A stretch of DNA of 64,000 bases from Halorubrum aethiopicum (lineage in GTDB: Archaea > Halobacteriota > Halobacteria > Halobacteriales > Haloferacaceae). Shown piece by piece: positions 49,539 to 58,726 of this stretch; the stretch's first letter is position 1; each line of letters starts with the position of its first letter. Below the pieces are notes generated by a model. That model was not told the origin of the DNA. It ran no database searches and was given only the letters and a program-made list of their open reading frames with translations. The position numbers and the translations under genes are program-made. Where the stretch lies: positions 2,914,001 to 2,978,000 of the forward strand of contig NZ_LOAJ01000001.1 in the NCBI RefSeq assembly GCF_001542905.1, read 5' to 3'.

Positions 49539-50870
49539 TCAGGCGTCGTTCTCGTCTCCGTGGACTTCGTCGTCCCCGCCGTTCGCGCTCCTCCCGCCGC
49601 CCGTCCAGCCTCCGCCCGCCTCGCCCGCGTCCGCCTCGCTTCCGCCCGCCTCGCTTCCGTCCACCTCGCCTCCGTCCGCCTCGCTTCCGCCCGCCTCGCC
49701 CCGCCGATACAGCCAGAGGTGTCCCGCGCCCTGCGGGAGGTCGATCGGACGGTAGGTTCGACTGACCGTCCGGCCGTCGGCAAACGTCAACACCTCGTTG
49801 GAGACCGGTCGCCGCTCCGCGACGATCGCGTTCGTCCGGTCGACGAACCCCTCGGGATCCGTGAACCGGTCGCTCACGTCGACCGCGAACCGCTCGCAGT
49901 CGCGCCCGATCGCGTCCTCGGGGTCGCCGTCGATCCCGAACAGCTCGTACAGACGGTCGTTGAGCGCGAGAACGCGACGGTCCGCGTTCTCGACGAGCAC
50001 GCCGTACGGGAGCGTGGCGAAGACGGTCGAGAGGACGGCGTTGGTGCGCTCGAGCTCGCGTTTCCGCTCCTCGCGGTCGGTGACGTCCTCGAACTGCGAG
50101 AAGACGCGGATCACCTCGCCGTCGTCGTTTGTCACCACCTGGTTGTGCCACACGCAGCGGATGCGTTCGCCGTCGCGAGTGACGTTGTCGTTGACGCTCC
50201 GGTAGCCGCCGCGGTCGGCGAGCAGGCGGCGTTCGATCTCGGCCACGTTCCGTCGCTCCTCCTCGGGGACGATCGGCATCCAGGTACCGCCGACGAGCTC
50301 CTCGGCGTCGTAGCCGGTCACCGCCTCCGCGGCCGGGTTCACCCGGACGATCCGGAACGACTCGTCGTACTCGATCGTGGCGAGCGGGGACTGCTCGATG
50401 AACCGCGAGAGCCGCTCCTGGCTCGCCGCCAGCGCCCGCTTCGAGCGGTACTGGTCGACGGCGTTGCGCACTCGATTGGCGAGCACGGTGTACTGGTCGG
50501 TTCCCGCCTCCTTCTGGATGTAGTCGGTCGCCCCGGCGGCGATCGCCTCGCTCGCGATCTCCTCGGATCCCTTCCCCGTGAACAACACGAAGGGCACGTC
50601 GATGCCGCGGTCGCGAACCCGCTCGAGAAACGTCAGCCCGTCCATCTCCGGCATGTCGTAGTCGCTGACGATACAGTCGACCCGCTCGTCTCCCGACTCG
50701 AGCACCGCCAGCGCGTCGGCGGCGGCGGTCTCCGACCGGACCGAGAACGCGTCGTCGACGCGCTCGAGGAACGTGGCGACGAGCTCGGTAAACGCCCGAT
50801 CGTCGTCGACGTGGAGGACCCGGATCCCCTCGTCTCGCGCGGCGTGCGACCGGTGGAGGGGATCGGTCAT
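49539..50870 (-). CDS. response regulator with two PAS domains, no kinase domain
   Basis: A 443-residue protein. Receiver domain at 15-135: H-V-D-D-D, phosphoacceptor D in C-I-V-S-D-Y-D-M-P, F-T-G-K-G-S and a lysine in I-Q-K-E. Then two PAS domains (about 150-270 with Q-F-E-D-V-T-D-R at its end, and about 275-390). No HisKA or HATPase follows; the C-terminus (395-443) is a Gly/Ser/Glu/Asp repeat tail. It may be a signal relay without phosphotransfer output, or act through protein binding. The TATA-like AACTATATTCC lies about 30 bases upstream on the minus strand. Confidence 0.82.
   Translation of the reverse strand: MTDPLHRSHAARDEGIRVLHVDDDRAFTELVATFLERVDDAFSVRSETAAADALAVLESGDERVDCIVSDYDMPEMDGLTFLERVRDRGIDVPFVLFTGKGSEEIASEAIAAGATDYIQKEAGTDQYTVLANRVRNAVDQYRSKRALAASQERLSRFIEQSPLATIEYDESFRIVRVNPAAEAVTGYDAEELVGGTWMPIVPEEERRNVAEIERRLLADRGGYRSVNDNVTRDGERIRCVWHNQVVTNDDGEVIRVFSQFEDVTDREERKRELERTNAVLSTVFATLPYGVLVENADRRVLALNDRLYELFGIDGDPEDAIGRDCERFAVDVSDRFTDPEGFVDRTNAIVAERRPVSNEVLTFADGRTVSRTYRPIDLPQGAGHLWLYRRGEAGGSEADGGEVDGSEAGGSEADAGEAGGGWTGGGRSANGGDDEVHGDENDA
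49605..49700 (-). repeat. 15-base in-frame tandem repeat, 3' end of the PAS-protein gene
   Basis: Six or so units of the type GGAAGCGAGGCGGGC (minus strand), coding the Gly/Ser/Glu-Ala repeat tail of the protein at 49539. Units vary by one or two bases. Confidence 0.7.
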
Positions 50871-50970
50871 GATAGTACGCGAGAAGGTCGCGCGGAATAT
50901 AGTTTCGGGTCGGCGGTCCGAACCGCTCGATCGCTCGACCGGTCGCGATCGAGGGACGGCTCGGGGTCGG

Positions 50971-51231
50971 TTACTCGCCGCCGGAAACCGTCGACGGCTC
51001 TCCGGCGGCCTCCCCCTCGTCCCCGGCGCGGGCGAGCCGGAAGAGCCCGACGAGCGCGCCGGCGACGATGAGGATTCCCTCGACGCGAGCGGCCGCGAGG
51101 ACCCACGGCTTCGGCTCCGCGTCCTCGGCGTTCCGGTAGGCGACGCGGGTGAGCACTCGGACGAGGGGACCGGGGGCGACCGCCTCGATCAGCCCGAGGA
51201 GTCCGGCGGCGAGGAGCAGGTGAGCGCGCAT
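50971..51231 (-). CDS. small membrane protein
   Basis: An 86-residue protein with two hydrophobic segments (L-L-L-A-A-G-L-L-G-L-I-E-A and I-L-I-V-A-G-A-L-V-G-L-F) separated by a charged loop, ending in an acidic tail. Unknown function; possibly a DUF6199-like haloarchaeal protein. Start ATG at 51231 is the only one giving a hydrophobic N-terminus. Confidence 0.65.
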   Translation of the reverse strand: MRAHLLLAAGLLGLIEAVAPGPLVRVLTRVAYRNAEDAEPKPWVLAAARVEGILIVAGALVGLFRLARAGDEGEAAGEPSTVSGGE

Positions 51232-51287
51232 GCCCGCGCTTCGACGGGAGACGACAAAAGCGATGCGGCCACGCCGGGAAAGGTAGC

Positions 51288-51294
51288 TTTTACT
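51288..51294 (+). promoter_or_regulatory. TATA-like box, TTTTACT
   Basis: About 26 bases before the ATG of fumC at 51318. Confidence 0.55.
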
Positions 51295-51317
51295 CCGTCT
51301 CCGGGGAAGGACGGAGC

Positions 51318-52727
51318 ATGGGCGAGGACTACCGCACGGAGGAGGACAGCCTCGGCGAGATGCAGGTGCCGGCCGACGCCTACTGGGGCGCACAGACCCA
51401 GCGGGCCGTCGAGAACTTCCCCATCTCGGGGATCGGGTTCGGGCGGCGGTTCGTCCGCGCGCTCGGCGTCGTCAAGAAGGCGGCCGCGCAGGCGAACCGG
51501 GACCTGGGGCTCGTCAACGACGACACCGCGGAGGCGATCGTCGCCGCCGCCGACGAGGTGATCGCGGGCGAGCACGACGACCAGTTCCCCGTCGACGTCT
51601 TCCAGACGGGTTCGGGCACCTCCTCGAACATGAACGCCAACGAGGTGATCGCCAACCGCGCCGCCGAGATCGCGGGCGCGGAGATCGGCGACCGCGTCGT
51701 CCACCCGAACGACCACGTCAACTACGGGCAGTCGTCGAACGACGTGATCCCGACGGCGATGCACGTCGCCTCCCTCGAGGCCGTCGAGAAGGACCTCGTG
51801 CCCGCCCTCGAGACGCTCCACGCCGAACTCGAGGCGAAGGAGGCCGAGTTCGACGGCGTCGTCAAGACCGGCCGCACCCACCTCCAGGACGCCACGCCGG
51901 TCCGGCTCGGCCAGGAGTTCGGCGGGTATCGCACCCAGATCACGAAGGGCATCGAGCGCGTCGAGGCCGTCCAGTCGAACCTCCGCGAGCTCGCGCTCGG
52001 CGGCACCGCGGTCGGCACGGGACTCAACACCCACCCCGAGTTCCCCGGCCTCGCCGCGGAGTACATCTCGGAGGCGACCGGCACCGAGTTCCGCGAGGCC
52101 GACGACCACTTCGAGGCGCAGGCCGCCCACGACGCGATGGCGGAGGCCCACGGCGCGTTGCGGACGGTCGCCGGGAGCATGAACAAGATCGCGAACGACC
52201 TCCGCCTGCTCGCCTCCGGCCCCCGGAACGGTCTCGGCGAGATCGAACAGCCGGAGAACCAGCCCGGCTCCTCGATCATGCCCGGCAAGATCAACCCGGT
52301 GGTCGCCGAGTCGGTCAACCAGGTCCACAAGCAGGTCGTCGGCAACGACGCCGCCGTCTCCGCGGGCGCGGCCCGCGGCGAGATCGACCTGAACCTCTAC
52401 AAGCCGGTCGTCGCGCACAACTTCCTCCAGTCGGCCGAACTGCTCTCGAACGCGGCCGAGACGTTCGGCGAGCGCTTCGTCGCGAAGCTGGAGGCCAACG
52501 AGGCGCACTGCGAGACGCGCGTCGAGCAGTCGATGGCGCTCGCGACCGCGCTGAACCCCGCGATCGGCTACGACAAGGCCTCGAAGGTCGCCAAGAAGGC
52601 GCTCGCGGAGGACAAGAGCGTCCGCGAGGTCGCCGTCGCGGAGGGGTACCTCACCGAGGCGGAGGCCGACGAGGTGCTCGACCCCGAGGCGATGACCCAC
52701 CGCGTCATCCTCGGCGACGAGGAGTAA
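51318..52727 (+). CDS. fumC: fumarate hydratase, class II
   Basis: Hydrates fumarate to malate in the citric acid cycle. The 469-residue protein belongs to the aspartase/fumarase superfamily: G-S-G-T-S-S-N-M-N-A-N-E near 98-109 and the signature G-S-S-I-M-P-G-K-I-N-P near 317-327, which carries the catalytic serine. Class II fumarases are tetramers without iron-sulfur clusters. sucCD of the same cycle is only 600 bases downstream. Confidence 0.96.
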   Translation: MGEDYRTEEDSLGEMQVPADAYWGAQTQRAVENFPISGIGFGRRFVRALGVVKKAAAQANRDLGLVNDDTAEAIVAAADEVIAGEHDDQFPVDVFQTGSGTSSNMNANEVIANRAAEIAGAEIGDRVVHPNDHVNYGQSSNDVIPTAMHVASLEAVEKDLVPALETLHAELEAKEAEFDGVVKTGRTHLQDATPVRLGQEFGGYRTQITKGIERVEAVQSNLRELALGGTAVGTGLNTHPEFPGLAAEYISEATGTEFREADDHFEAQAAHDAMAEAHGALRTVAGSMNKIANDLRLLASGPRNGLGEIEQPENQPGSSIMPGKINPVVAESVNQVHKQVVGNDAAVSAGAARGEIDLNLYKPVVAHNFLQSAELLSNAAETFGERFVAKLEANEAHCETRVEQSMALATALNPAIGYDKASKVAKKALAEDKSVREVAVAEGYLTEAEADEVLDPEAMTHRVILGDEE

Positions 52728-52757
52728 GCCGCCGAGCGTCGATCGCGGTCGCCGACC

Positions 52758-52814
52758 CTACGACGCCCGCCTACGACGCCCGCCTACCACGCCCGCCAGC
52801 CCTACCACGCCCGC
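52758..52814. repeat. 13-base direct repeat between fumC and the ACT gene
   Basis: Four copies of CTACSACGCCCGC, at 52758, 52771 and 52784 in direct tandem and at 52802 after a five-base spacer. They lie between two convergent genes. Confidence 0.75.
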
Positions 52815-52844
52815 CGACCCGGACCGCCTCGCCGGGCGTCGCCG

Positions 52845-53228
52845 TCACTCGACGATCTCACACCCCAGATCCTCGAGTCGTCGCACGGCGGCGGGGAGGT
52901 CCGCCTCCTTGACCAACACGTGGTCGGTCGCGTACGAGGAGAGGACGAACACCGAGACGTCCGCCTCCGCGAGCGCCGTCGCGACCGCCGCCAGGAACCC
53001 GACGAGTTCGAACGGGAGATCCATCTCGAAGGTCAGGCGTCTCCATCCGGGTTCGACCGCGTCGGCGTCGACCGCCTCGACGTCGTCGCTCTCGACGACC
53101 ACCGTCGTCTCGCCCGCCTCGCGGATCGTCGCGAACGCGTCGGGGTGATCGCGGTCGGTACGGCAGACCGCGTACGTCTCGGACGAGAGGCCGACCGTTC
53201 CGCCTTCGAGGAACTCGCTCGGGTCCAT
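52845..53228 (-). CDS. ACT-domain protein
   Basis: A 127-residue protein with an ACT/CASTOR-like regulatory fold in the second half ([35 protein letters not shown]). ACT domains bind amino acids and other small ligands. No catalytic domain is attached, so it may sense an amino acid; the ligand is unknown. Confidence 0.8.
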   Translation of the reverse strand: MDPSEFLEGGTVGLSSETYAVCRTDRDHPDAFATIREAGETTVVVESDDVEAVDADAVEPGWRRLTFEMDLPFELVGFLAAVATALAEADVSVFVLSSYATDHVLVKEADLPAAVRRLEDLGCEIVE

Positions 53229-53306
53229 GCGGACTCAACCCGTTCCGAGGACAAAAGGACCCGTCGCTGCGAGTCCTGCCGTCTCCGACGCTCGCGCCGG
53301 ATCGGC

Positions 53307-53316
53307 ACCATTTAAG
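53307..53316 (+). promoter_or_regulatory. TATA-like box of sucCD, CATTTAAGCC
   Basis: About 30 bases before the ATG at 53343. Confidence 0.5.
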
Positions 53317-53342
53317 CCGCCGTCGAACGGCCTTCGAAACGG

Positions 53343-54488
53343 ATGAAACTTCACGAATATCAGGCGAAGTCTATCTTCGCGGACGCCGGGATCCCGGTAC
53401 CGGACTCCCGGCTCGCGACGACCGTCGAGAAGGCGCTCGACGCCGTCGACGAGATCGGGTACCCGGCCGCGATCAAGGCGCAGGTCCACGTCGGGGGACG
53501 CGGGAAGGCCGGCGGGATCAAGATCGCGACCGACCGCGAGGAGGCCGAGCAGTACGCCGACGAGATCCTCGGAATGGACCTGAAGGGGTACACCGTCGAC
53601 CGCGTCCTCGTCGAGGCGGGCGTCGACTTCGTCGACGAGCTGTACGTCGGCGTCACGATGGACCGCGGCGAGGGCGAGCCGGTCCTGATGGTCTCGACCG
53701 AGGGCGGCGTGGACATCGAGGAGGTCGCGGAGGAGAACCCCGACGCGATCGCCCGCGAGCACGTCGACCCCGCGTTCGGGCTCCACCCGTACCAGGCCCG
53801 CAAGGTCGTCTACGAGGCGGGCGTCGACGCCGACGTGGCGCTCGACGTGGCGTCGATCCTCTCGACGCTGTACGACCTCTACGAGGACAGCGACGCCTCG
53901 GAGATCGAGGTCAACCCGGTGATGATCACGAGCGACCGCGACGTGATCGCTGCCGACGCCGTGATGAACGTCGACGAGGACGCGCTGTTCCGCCAGCCCG
54001 ACCTCGCGGAGATGGCCGAGGAGTCCTACGAGGACGACCTCGAACGCAAGGCCGGCGAGTACGGCTTCGACTACGTCCGTCTCTCCGGAAACGTCGGGAT
54101 CATCGGCAACGGCGCGGGGCTCGTGATGACGACGCTCGACCTGGTCGACTACTACGGCGGGAAGCCCGCCAACTTCCTCGACATCGGCGGCGGCGCGAAG
54201 GCCGACCGCGTCGCGAACGCGCTCGACATGGTGTTCTCCGACGAGAACGTCGACAGCGTCGTCTTCAACATCTTCGGCGGGATCACCCGCGGCGACGAGG
54301 TCGCGAAGGGGATAAACGAGGCCCTCGGGCAGTTCGACGAGATCCCGAAGAAGGTGGTCGTCCGGCTCGCCGGCACGAACGCCGAGGAGGGGATGGAGAT
54401 CCTGAACACGGACCTCGTGGAGGTCGAGGAGACGCTGGAGGACGCCGTCCAGCGCGCGGTGAAGAACGCGGAGGAGGTGACCCAATGA
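53343..54488 (+). CDS. sucC: succinyl-CoA synthetase (ADP-forming), beta subunit
   Basis: A 381-residue ATP-grasp subunit. It begins [12 protein letters not shown], with [14 protein letters not shown] near 46-59 in the nucleotide site, and the C-terminal CoA-ligase domain with N-I-F-G-G-I-T-R near 301-308. With SucD it makes ATP from succinyl-CoA in the citric acid cycle, or activates succinate. Its stop overlaps the sucD start by four bases. Confidence 0.97.
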   Translation: MKLHEYQAKSIFADAGIPVPDSRLATTVEKALDAVDEIGYPAAIKAQVHVGGRGKAGGIKIATDREEAEQYADEILGMDLKGYTVDRVLVEAGVDFVDELYVGVTMDRGEGEPVLMVSTEGGVDIEEVAEENPDAIAREHVDPAFGLHPYQARKVVYEAGVDADVALDVASILSTLYDLYEDSDASEIEVNPVMITSDRDVIAADAVMNVDEDALFRQPDLAEMAEESYEDDLERKAGEYGFDYVRLSGNVGIIGNGAGLVMTTLDLVDYYGGKPANFLDIGGGAKADRVANALDMVFSDENVDSVVFNIFGGITRGDEVAKGINEALGQFDEIPKKVVVRLAGTNAEEGMEILNTDLVEVEETLEDAVQRAVKNAEEVTQ

Positions 54489-55354
54489 GCATTTTCGTCG
54501 ACGACGACACGCGCGTGGTGGTCCAGGGGATCACCGGCGGGGAAGGCAAGTTCCACGCCGAACAGATGATCGAGTACGGGACGAACGTCGTCGCCGGCGC
54601 GGTGCCCGGCAAGGGCGGCCAGGAGGCCGCCGGCGTCCCGGTGTACGACACGGTCGACGAGGCCGTCGAGGCGGAGGACGCCGACGCCTCCGTGATCTTC
54701 GTGCCGCCGGCGTTCGCCGCGGACGCGATCTTCGAGGCGCTCGACACCGACCTCGACCTCGCGGTCGCGATCACGGAGGGGATCCCGACCCAGGACATGG
54801 CGAAGGTGAACAAGCGGCTCTCCGAGACCGACACGCGGCTGCTCGGGCCGAACTGTCCGGGGATCATCACGCCGGGCGAGGCGAAGCTCGGCATCCTGCC
54901 GGGCAACATCTTCGCCGACGGCAACGTGGGGCTCGTCTCCCGCTCCGGCACCCTGACCTACCAGGTCGTCGACAACCTCACCGAGCGCGGGATCGGCCAG
55001 ACGACCGCCATCGGCATCGGCGGCGACCCGATCATCGGCACCTCCTTCATCGACGCGCTCGAGGCGTTCGAGGCCGACGCGGAGACCGACGCGGTCGTGA
55101 TGTGCGGCGAGATCGGCGGCGAGGACGAGGAGGAGGCCGCGCGGTTCATCGGCGAGCACATGGACACGCCGGTCGCCGGCTTCATCGCCGGCCGCACCGC
55201 CCCGCCGGGCAAGCGCATGGGCCACGCCGGCGCGATCGTCTCGGGCTCCGGGACGGGCACCGCGGAGTCGAAGATCGACGCGCTCAACGACGCGGGCGTC
55301 CCCGTCGGCGACACCCCCGAGGAGGTCGCGGACCACGTCGAGAGCTTCCTGTAG
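54485..55354 (+). CDS. sucD: succinyl-CoA synthetase, alpha subunit
   Basis: A 289-residue partner of SucC. It carries the CoA-binding fold ([10 protein letters not shown] near 13-22) and the active-site histidine in M-G-H-A-G-A-I-V (H247), which is phosphorylated during the reaction. The L-L-G-P-N-C-P-G and R-S-G-T-L-T-Y motifs are family-typical. sucC and sucD form one operon. Confidence 0.97.
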   Translation: MSIFVDDDTRVVVQGITGGEGKFHAEQMIEYGTNVVAGAVPGKGGQEAAGVPVYDTVDEAVEAEDADASVIFVPPAFAADAIFEALDTDLDLAVAITEGIPTQDMAKVNKRLSETDTRLLGPNCPGIITPGEAKLGILPGNIFADGNVGLVSRSGTLTYQVVDNLTERGIGQTTAIGIGGDPIIGTSFIDALEAFEADAETDAVVMCGEIGGEDEEEAARFIGEHMDTPVAGFIAGRTAPPGKRMGHAGAIVSGSGTGTAESKIDALNDAGVPVGDTPEEVADHVESFL

Positions 55355-55410
55355 GGCCTCTCTCGCGGTTCTCCCGGCGGCGCAATCAGTCCTGATACTC
55401 CCACGAAACC

Positions 55411-55420
55411 TTCAAATAAA
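55411..55420 (+). promoter_or_regulatory. TATA-like box before the hybrid sensor gene
   Basis: TTCAAATAAA, about 25 bases before an ATG at 55441 that starts a 46-codon frame overlapping the kinase start. See findings. Confidence 0.5.
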
Positions 55421-55457
55421 CGCGAAGTGTTTCGAACCGTATGATACCACGCCCCGG

Positions 55458-55479
55458 GATCGGCTCCGCGGAGCCGATC
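55458..55479. repeat. 22-base perfect palindrome
   Basis: GATCGGCTCCG followed by its exact reverse complement, in the leader of the histidine kinase gene. Could form a hairpin in the transcript. Confidence 0.75.
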
Positions 55480-55577
55480 GGGGGAGCGCGGCGGCCGACC
55501 TCGAGCGACCGCGCGGAGCGGGTCGGAAGCGTCGGGGCCGGCGGAAGGCGGACGAGTCCGCGCAGGGGTGAACGGGA

Positions 55578-58247
55578 GTGAGCGAGGGAGAGGGAGATCC
55601 GGACGAACGCGTGGACGAGCGAGCCACCGATGGACGGGAGGTCGTCCTCGTCGTCGACGACGAGCCGGGCGCGGCGGATCTCGTCGCGACGTATCTCGAG
55701 CGGCTCCTCGACGGGATCGAGACGATCGCGGTGACGTCGCCGGGCGCGGCGCTCGATCGGCTCCGCGAGCGGCCGATCGACTGCGTCGTCAGCGACCACG
55801 ACATGCCGGAGTCGACCGGACTGGAGCTGCTCGAGACGGTTCGTTCCGAGATCGGCGAGCTTCCGTTCCTGCTTTTCACGGGGAAGGGATCCGAGGAGAT
55901 CGCGAGCGAGGCGATCTCCGCGGGCGTCACGGACTACCTCCAGAAGGGCGGCGGGGCCGACCAGTACGAGATGCTCGCGAACCGCGTGGACAACGCGCTC
56001 TGCCGGCGACAGGCCGAGTCCGACCTCCAAGAGGTGAACCGGAAGGTGACCGCGATCCACGAGTTCGCGACCGGGCTCTCCTGTGTCGACAGCGTCGGAG
56101 AGGTGTTCGAGCGGGTCGTCGACGTCGCCTCCGAGGTCCTCGAGTTCGACCGCTGTCTCACCGCTCGACGCGAGGGTGACTACGTCTATCCGGCGGCGCT
56201 CTCGGAGAGCGTCACCGAGGACGACGTGCGCCGGTTCGAACTCGGGGAGGGGATCGCCGGTCGAACCGTGGCCGATGAGCGGACGTTCCTCGTCGAGGAG
56301 GTCGACACCTCCGCGAAGGCCGACCCCGTCGCCGACGACATCGAGTCCGCGATCAGCGTCCCGATCGGCGGATACGGGCTGATTCAGGCGATCTCGAGCG
56401 GACGAGCCACCTTCGACGAGCGGGACGTGGAGTTCGCCGAACTGGTCGCCGCCCACGCCGCCGAGGCGATAGAGCAGATCGAGACGGAGGCGGCGCTCCG
56501 GGCCGAACGCGACCGGCTCGCGGCGCTGTTCGACAACGTCCCGTCGCCGGTGGCGCGGCTCGCGATCGACGAGGCGGGCGAGCGCCGGCTCGACGCGACG
56601 AACGAGGCGTTCGAGGAGACGTTCGGCTGCGTCGCCGGCGAGGTCACCTACGAGGAGATGTGCGCGAGGATCGTCCCCGCGGACGTCGCGTCGATCGAGC
56701 CGGACTGGTTCGACACCGACATGGAGACGGTGCGGACGGAGGTCGAGCGTCGAACCGTCTCGGGGGTGCGCGACTTCATCCTCCACGCCATCCCGACGGA
56801 GACCGACGGGGAGGTCCTCGTCCACCTGGTGTACGCCGACATCGACGAGCAGAAGCGGGTCGAACGGACCCTCCGTCGGCTCCACGAGGCGACCCGAGAG
56901 ATGTTCGCCGGCGAGGACCGCGAGGAGGTCGCCGAGGTCGCGACGCGAACCGCGATCGACATCCTCGGGTTCCCGAGCAGCGGGGTCCGGCTGTACGACC
57001 CCGACGCGGGAACGCTTCAGCCCACGGTGATAAGCGAGGAGGCGACGGCGGCGCTCGGCGAGCGCCCGCCGTTCGGACCGGACGCCGGGCTGATGTGGGA
57101 CGCGTTCGACCGCGAGGAGACGGTCGTCGTCGACGACCTCACGGCGACGGAGACGGCCGTGGAGTACGGCGACCTCCGAAGCCTGCTCGTCGTGCCCCTC
57201 GGAAGCCACGGCGTGATGCCGCTCGGATCGCCCGACCCGAACTTCTTCGACGACACGGACGTCCAGCTCGCGCGGGTGTTGGCCGCGAACGTGACCGCCG
57301 CGCTGGACCGCGCCGAGCGCACCGAGCAGCTCCGCGAGCGCGACGCCGCGCTCCAGCGGGAGCTCGACCGCCTCGAGAAGTTCGCGGGCGTGGTCTCACA
57401 CGACCTCCGGAACCCCCTCACGGTCGCGAGCGGGCGCGTCGAACTCCTCCGCCCGCTGATCGACGGCGAGGACGCCCACGAGCAGCTCGACCGGGTCGAG
57501 GAGGCCCACGCTCGGATGGGCGAGCTGATCGACGACCTCCTCGCGCTCGCCAGGGAGGGACGGACGGTCGACGACCCGGAGCCGGTCACGGTCGCCGACG
57601 CCGCGCGGGAGGCGTGGGGGACCGTCGACACGGACGGCGCCGCCCTCGAGATCGAGGCGGAGGCCGCGACCGTTCACGCCGACCCCGAGCGACTCCGGAC
57701 GCTGTTCGAGAACCTGTTTCGGAACAGCGTGGAACACGGTTCCACGAGCAGCCGGACTGCGTCCGGCGACAGCGTCGAACACGGCTCGACGGGCAGTCGG
57801 CCTACGGCCGACGACAGCGTGGAACACGGTTCCACGAGCAGCCGGACTCCGGCGGAGTCCGGCGACAGCGTCGAGCACGATCGTTCGAGAGACGGCGTCG
57901 CCGTCTCTCCTGACGACGAAGACTCCGCATCAGCGTGTTCGAGCCACTCCACGGACGGCAGGATCTCGCCGGGATCGGACGCCGATCCGGGGGTCACCGT
58001 GACCGTCGGAACGCTGTCGGAAGGGTTCTTCGTCGCCGACGACGGGCCGGGGTTCGACGAGGTGGACCCCGAGCAGGCGATGGAGTACGGCATCTCGAGT
58101 GCGGACCGCGGCTCCGGGCTCGGGCTGGCGATCGTCAGGGAGATCGCCGACGCGCACGGCTGGCGGATCGCGGTCGATCAGGGTGCGGAGGGGAACGGAG
58201 ACGGGACCGAGACCGGGGCGCGCTTCGAGTTCCGAACCGACGGGTAG
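55578..58247 (+). CDS. multidomain sensor histidine kinase (REC-GAF-PAS-GAF-HK) with repeat insertion
   Basis: An 889-residue protein with GTG start. Receiver domain at 20-140 (V-V-D-D-E-P, phosphoacceptor D73 in V-S-D-H-D-M-P, F-T-G-K-G-S), GAF at about 165-305, PAS at about 315-430, second GAF at about 435-590, then HisKA with phosphohistidine H608 (V-S-H-D-L-R-N-P-L) and a HATPase domain whose N box starts at N712 (E-N-L-F-R-N-S-V-E-H-G). An insertion of about 87 residues (719-805) built from S-V-E-H-G repeats splits the ATPase domain before D-D-G-P-G-F (G1 box). No transmembrane segment: a cytoplasmic sensor. Confidence 0.88.
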   Translation: MSEGEGDPDERVDERATDGREVVLVVDDEPGAADLVATYLERLLDGIETIAVTSPGAALDRLRERPIDCVVSDHDMPESTGLELLETVRSEIGELPFLLFTGKGSEEIASEAISAGVTDYLQKGGGADQYEMLANRVDNALCRRQAESDLQEVNRKVTAIHEFATGLSCVDSVGEVFERVVDVASEVLEFDRCLTARREGDYVYPAALSESVTEDDVRRFELGEGIAGRTVADERTFLVEEVDTSAKADPVADDIESAISVPIGGYGLIQAISSGRATFDERDVEFAELVAAHAAEAIEQIETEAALRAERDRLAALFDNVPSPVARLAIDEAGERRLDATNEAFEETFGCVAGEVTYEEMCARIVPADVASIEPDWFDTDMETVRTEVERRTVSGVRDFILHAIPTETDGEVLVHLVYADIDEQKRVERTLRRLHEATREMFAGEDREEVAEVATRTAIDILGFPSSGVRLYDPDAGTLQPTVISEEATAALGERPPFGPDAGLMWDAFDREETVVVDDLTATETAVEYGDLRSLLVVPLGSHGVMPLGSPDPNFFDDTDVQLARVLAANVTAALDRAERTEQLRERDAALQRELDRLEKFAGVVSHDLRNPLTVASGRVELLRPLIDGEDAHEQLDRVEEAHARMGELIDDLLALAREGRTVDDPEPVTVADAAREAWGTVDTDGAALEIEAEAATVHADPERLRTLFENLFRNSVEHGSTSSRTASGDSVEHGSTGSRPTADDSVEHGSTSSRTPAESGDSVEHDRSRDGVAVSPDDEDSASACSSHSTDGRISPGSDADPGVTVTVGTLSEGFFVADDGPGFDEVDPEQAMEYGISSADRGSGLGLAIVREIADAHGWRIAVDQGAEGNGDGTETGARFEFRTDG
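57726..57909 (+). repeat. in-frame array of hairpin repeats inside the kinase gene
   Basis: Units of about 45-51 bases coding S-V-E-H-G... repeats. Each contains perfect inverted repeats with exactly three-base loops: GGAAC-acg-GTTCC (57731-57743 and again in unit 3), GCCGGAC-tgc-GTCCGGC (57751-57767), GTCGGCC-tac-GGCCGAC (57796-57812), a ten-base stem at 57841-57863, and GAGAGACGGC-gtc-GCCGTCTCTC (57887-57909). Confidence 0.85.
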
Positions 58248-58352
58248 CGTCGGCGAGCCGGACGCAGCCCGGACCCGGAACCGCGACCGCGGGCGTGCGC
58301 GGTCCGCGCACACCCGGACCACGGTTATGGCCGACTCGCCCCACCGATCGGT

Positions 58353-58640
58353 ATGGACGAAGACGCGCGCGAACGCCTCGAATCCCTCCCGCCGAGCGCC
58401 AAGCTCGTGTACTACGTGCTCGACGCCGAGGGGCGGTTCGACCAGACCGGGCTCGCCGAGGAGACCCGACTCTCGACGCGCACGGTCCGGTTCGCGATCG
58501 AGAAGCTCGCCGAGGCCGACCTCGTCGAGGAGGGGTTCTGTCCCACCGACGCGCGCCGGTCGGTGTACGAACCCGCGGACCCCGCGGACTCGGAGCCCGC
58601 CAGCGGTCCCACGCCCTCCGCGGTCGCCGCCGAGGACTGA
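58353..58640 (+). CDS. MarR-like winged-helix DNA-binding protein
   Basis: A 95-residue protein with a winged helix: S-A-K-L-V-Y-Y-V-L-D-A-E-G-R-F, then L-A-E-E-T-R-L-S-T-R-T-V-R-F-A-I-E-K-L (recognition helix), A-D-L-V-E-E-G and a polar C-terminus. Short stand-alone HTH of this type are frequent in haloarchaea. Its target is unknown; the neighbouring sensor kinase may or may not be related. Confidence 0.78.
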   Translation: MDEDARERLESLPPSAKLVYYVLDAEGRFDQTGLAEETRLSTRTVRFAIEKLAEADLVEEGFCPTDARRSVYEPADPADSEPASGPTPSAVAAED

Positions 58641-58726
58641 GCGTCGCCCGGACGCGCCGCCGGCGTCCCGTCTCACCCGTCGATCCGTCGCCCTTTTGCC
58701 CGCCCGCCGGGTATGACGGGTAACCG

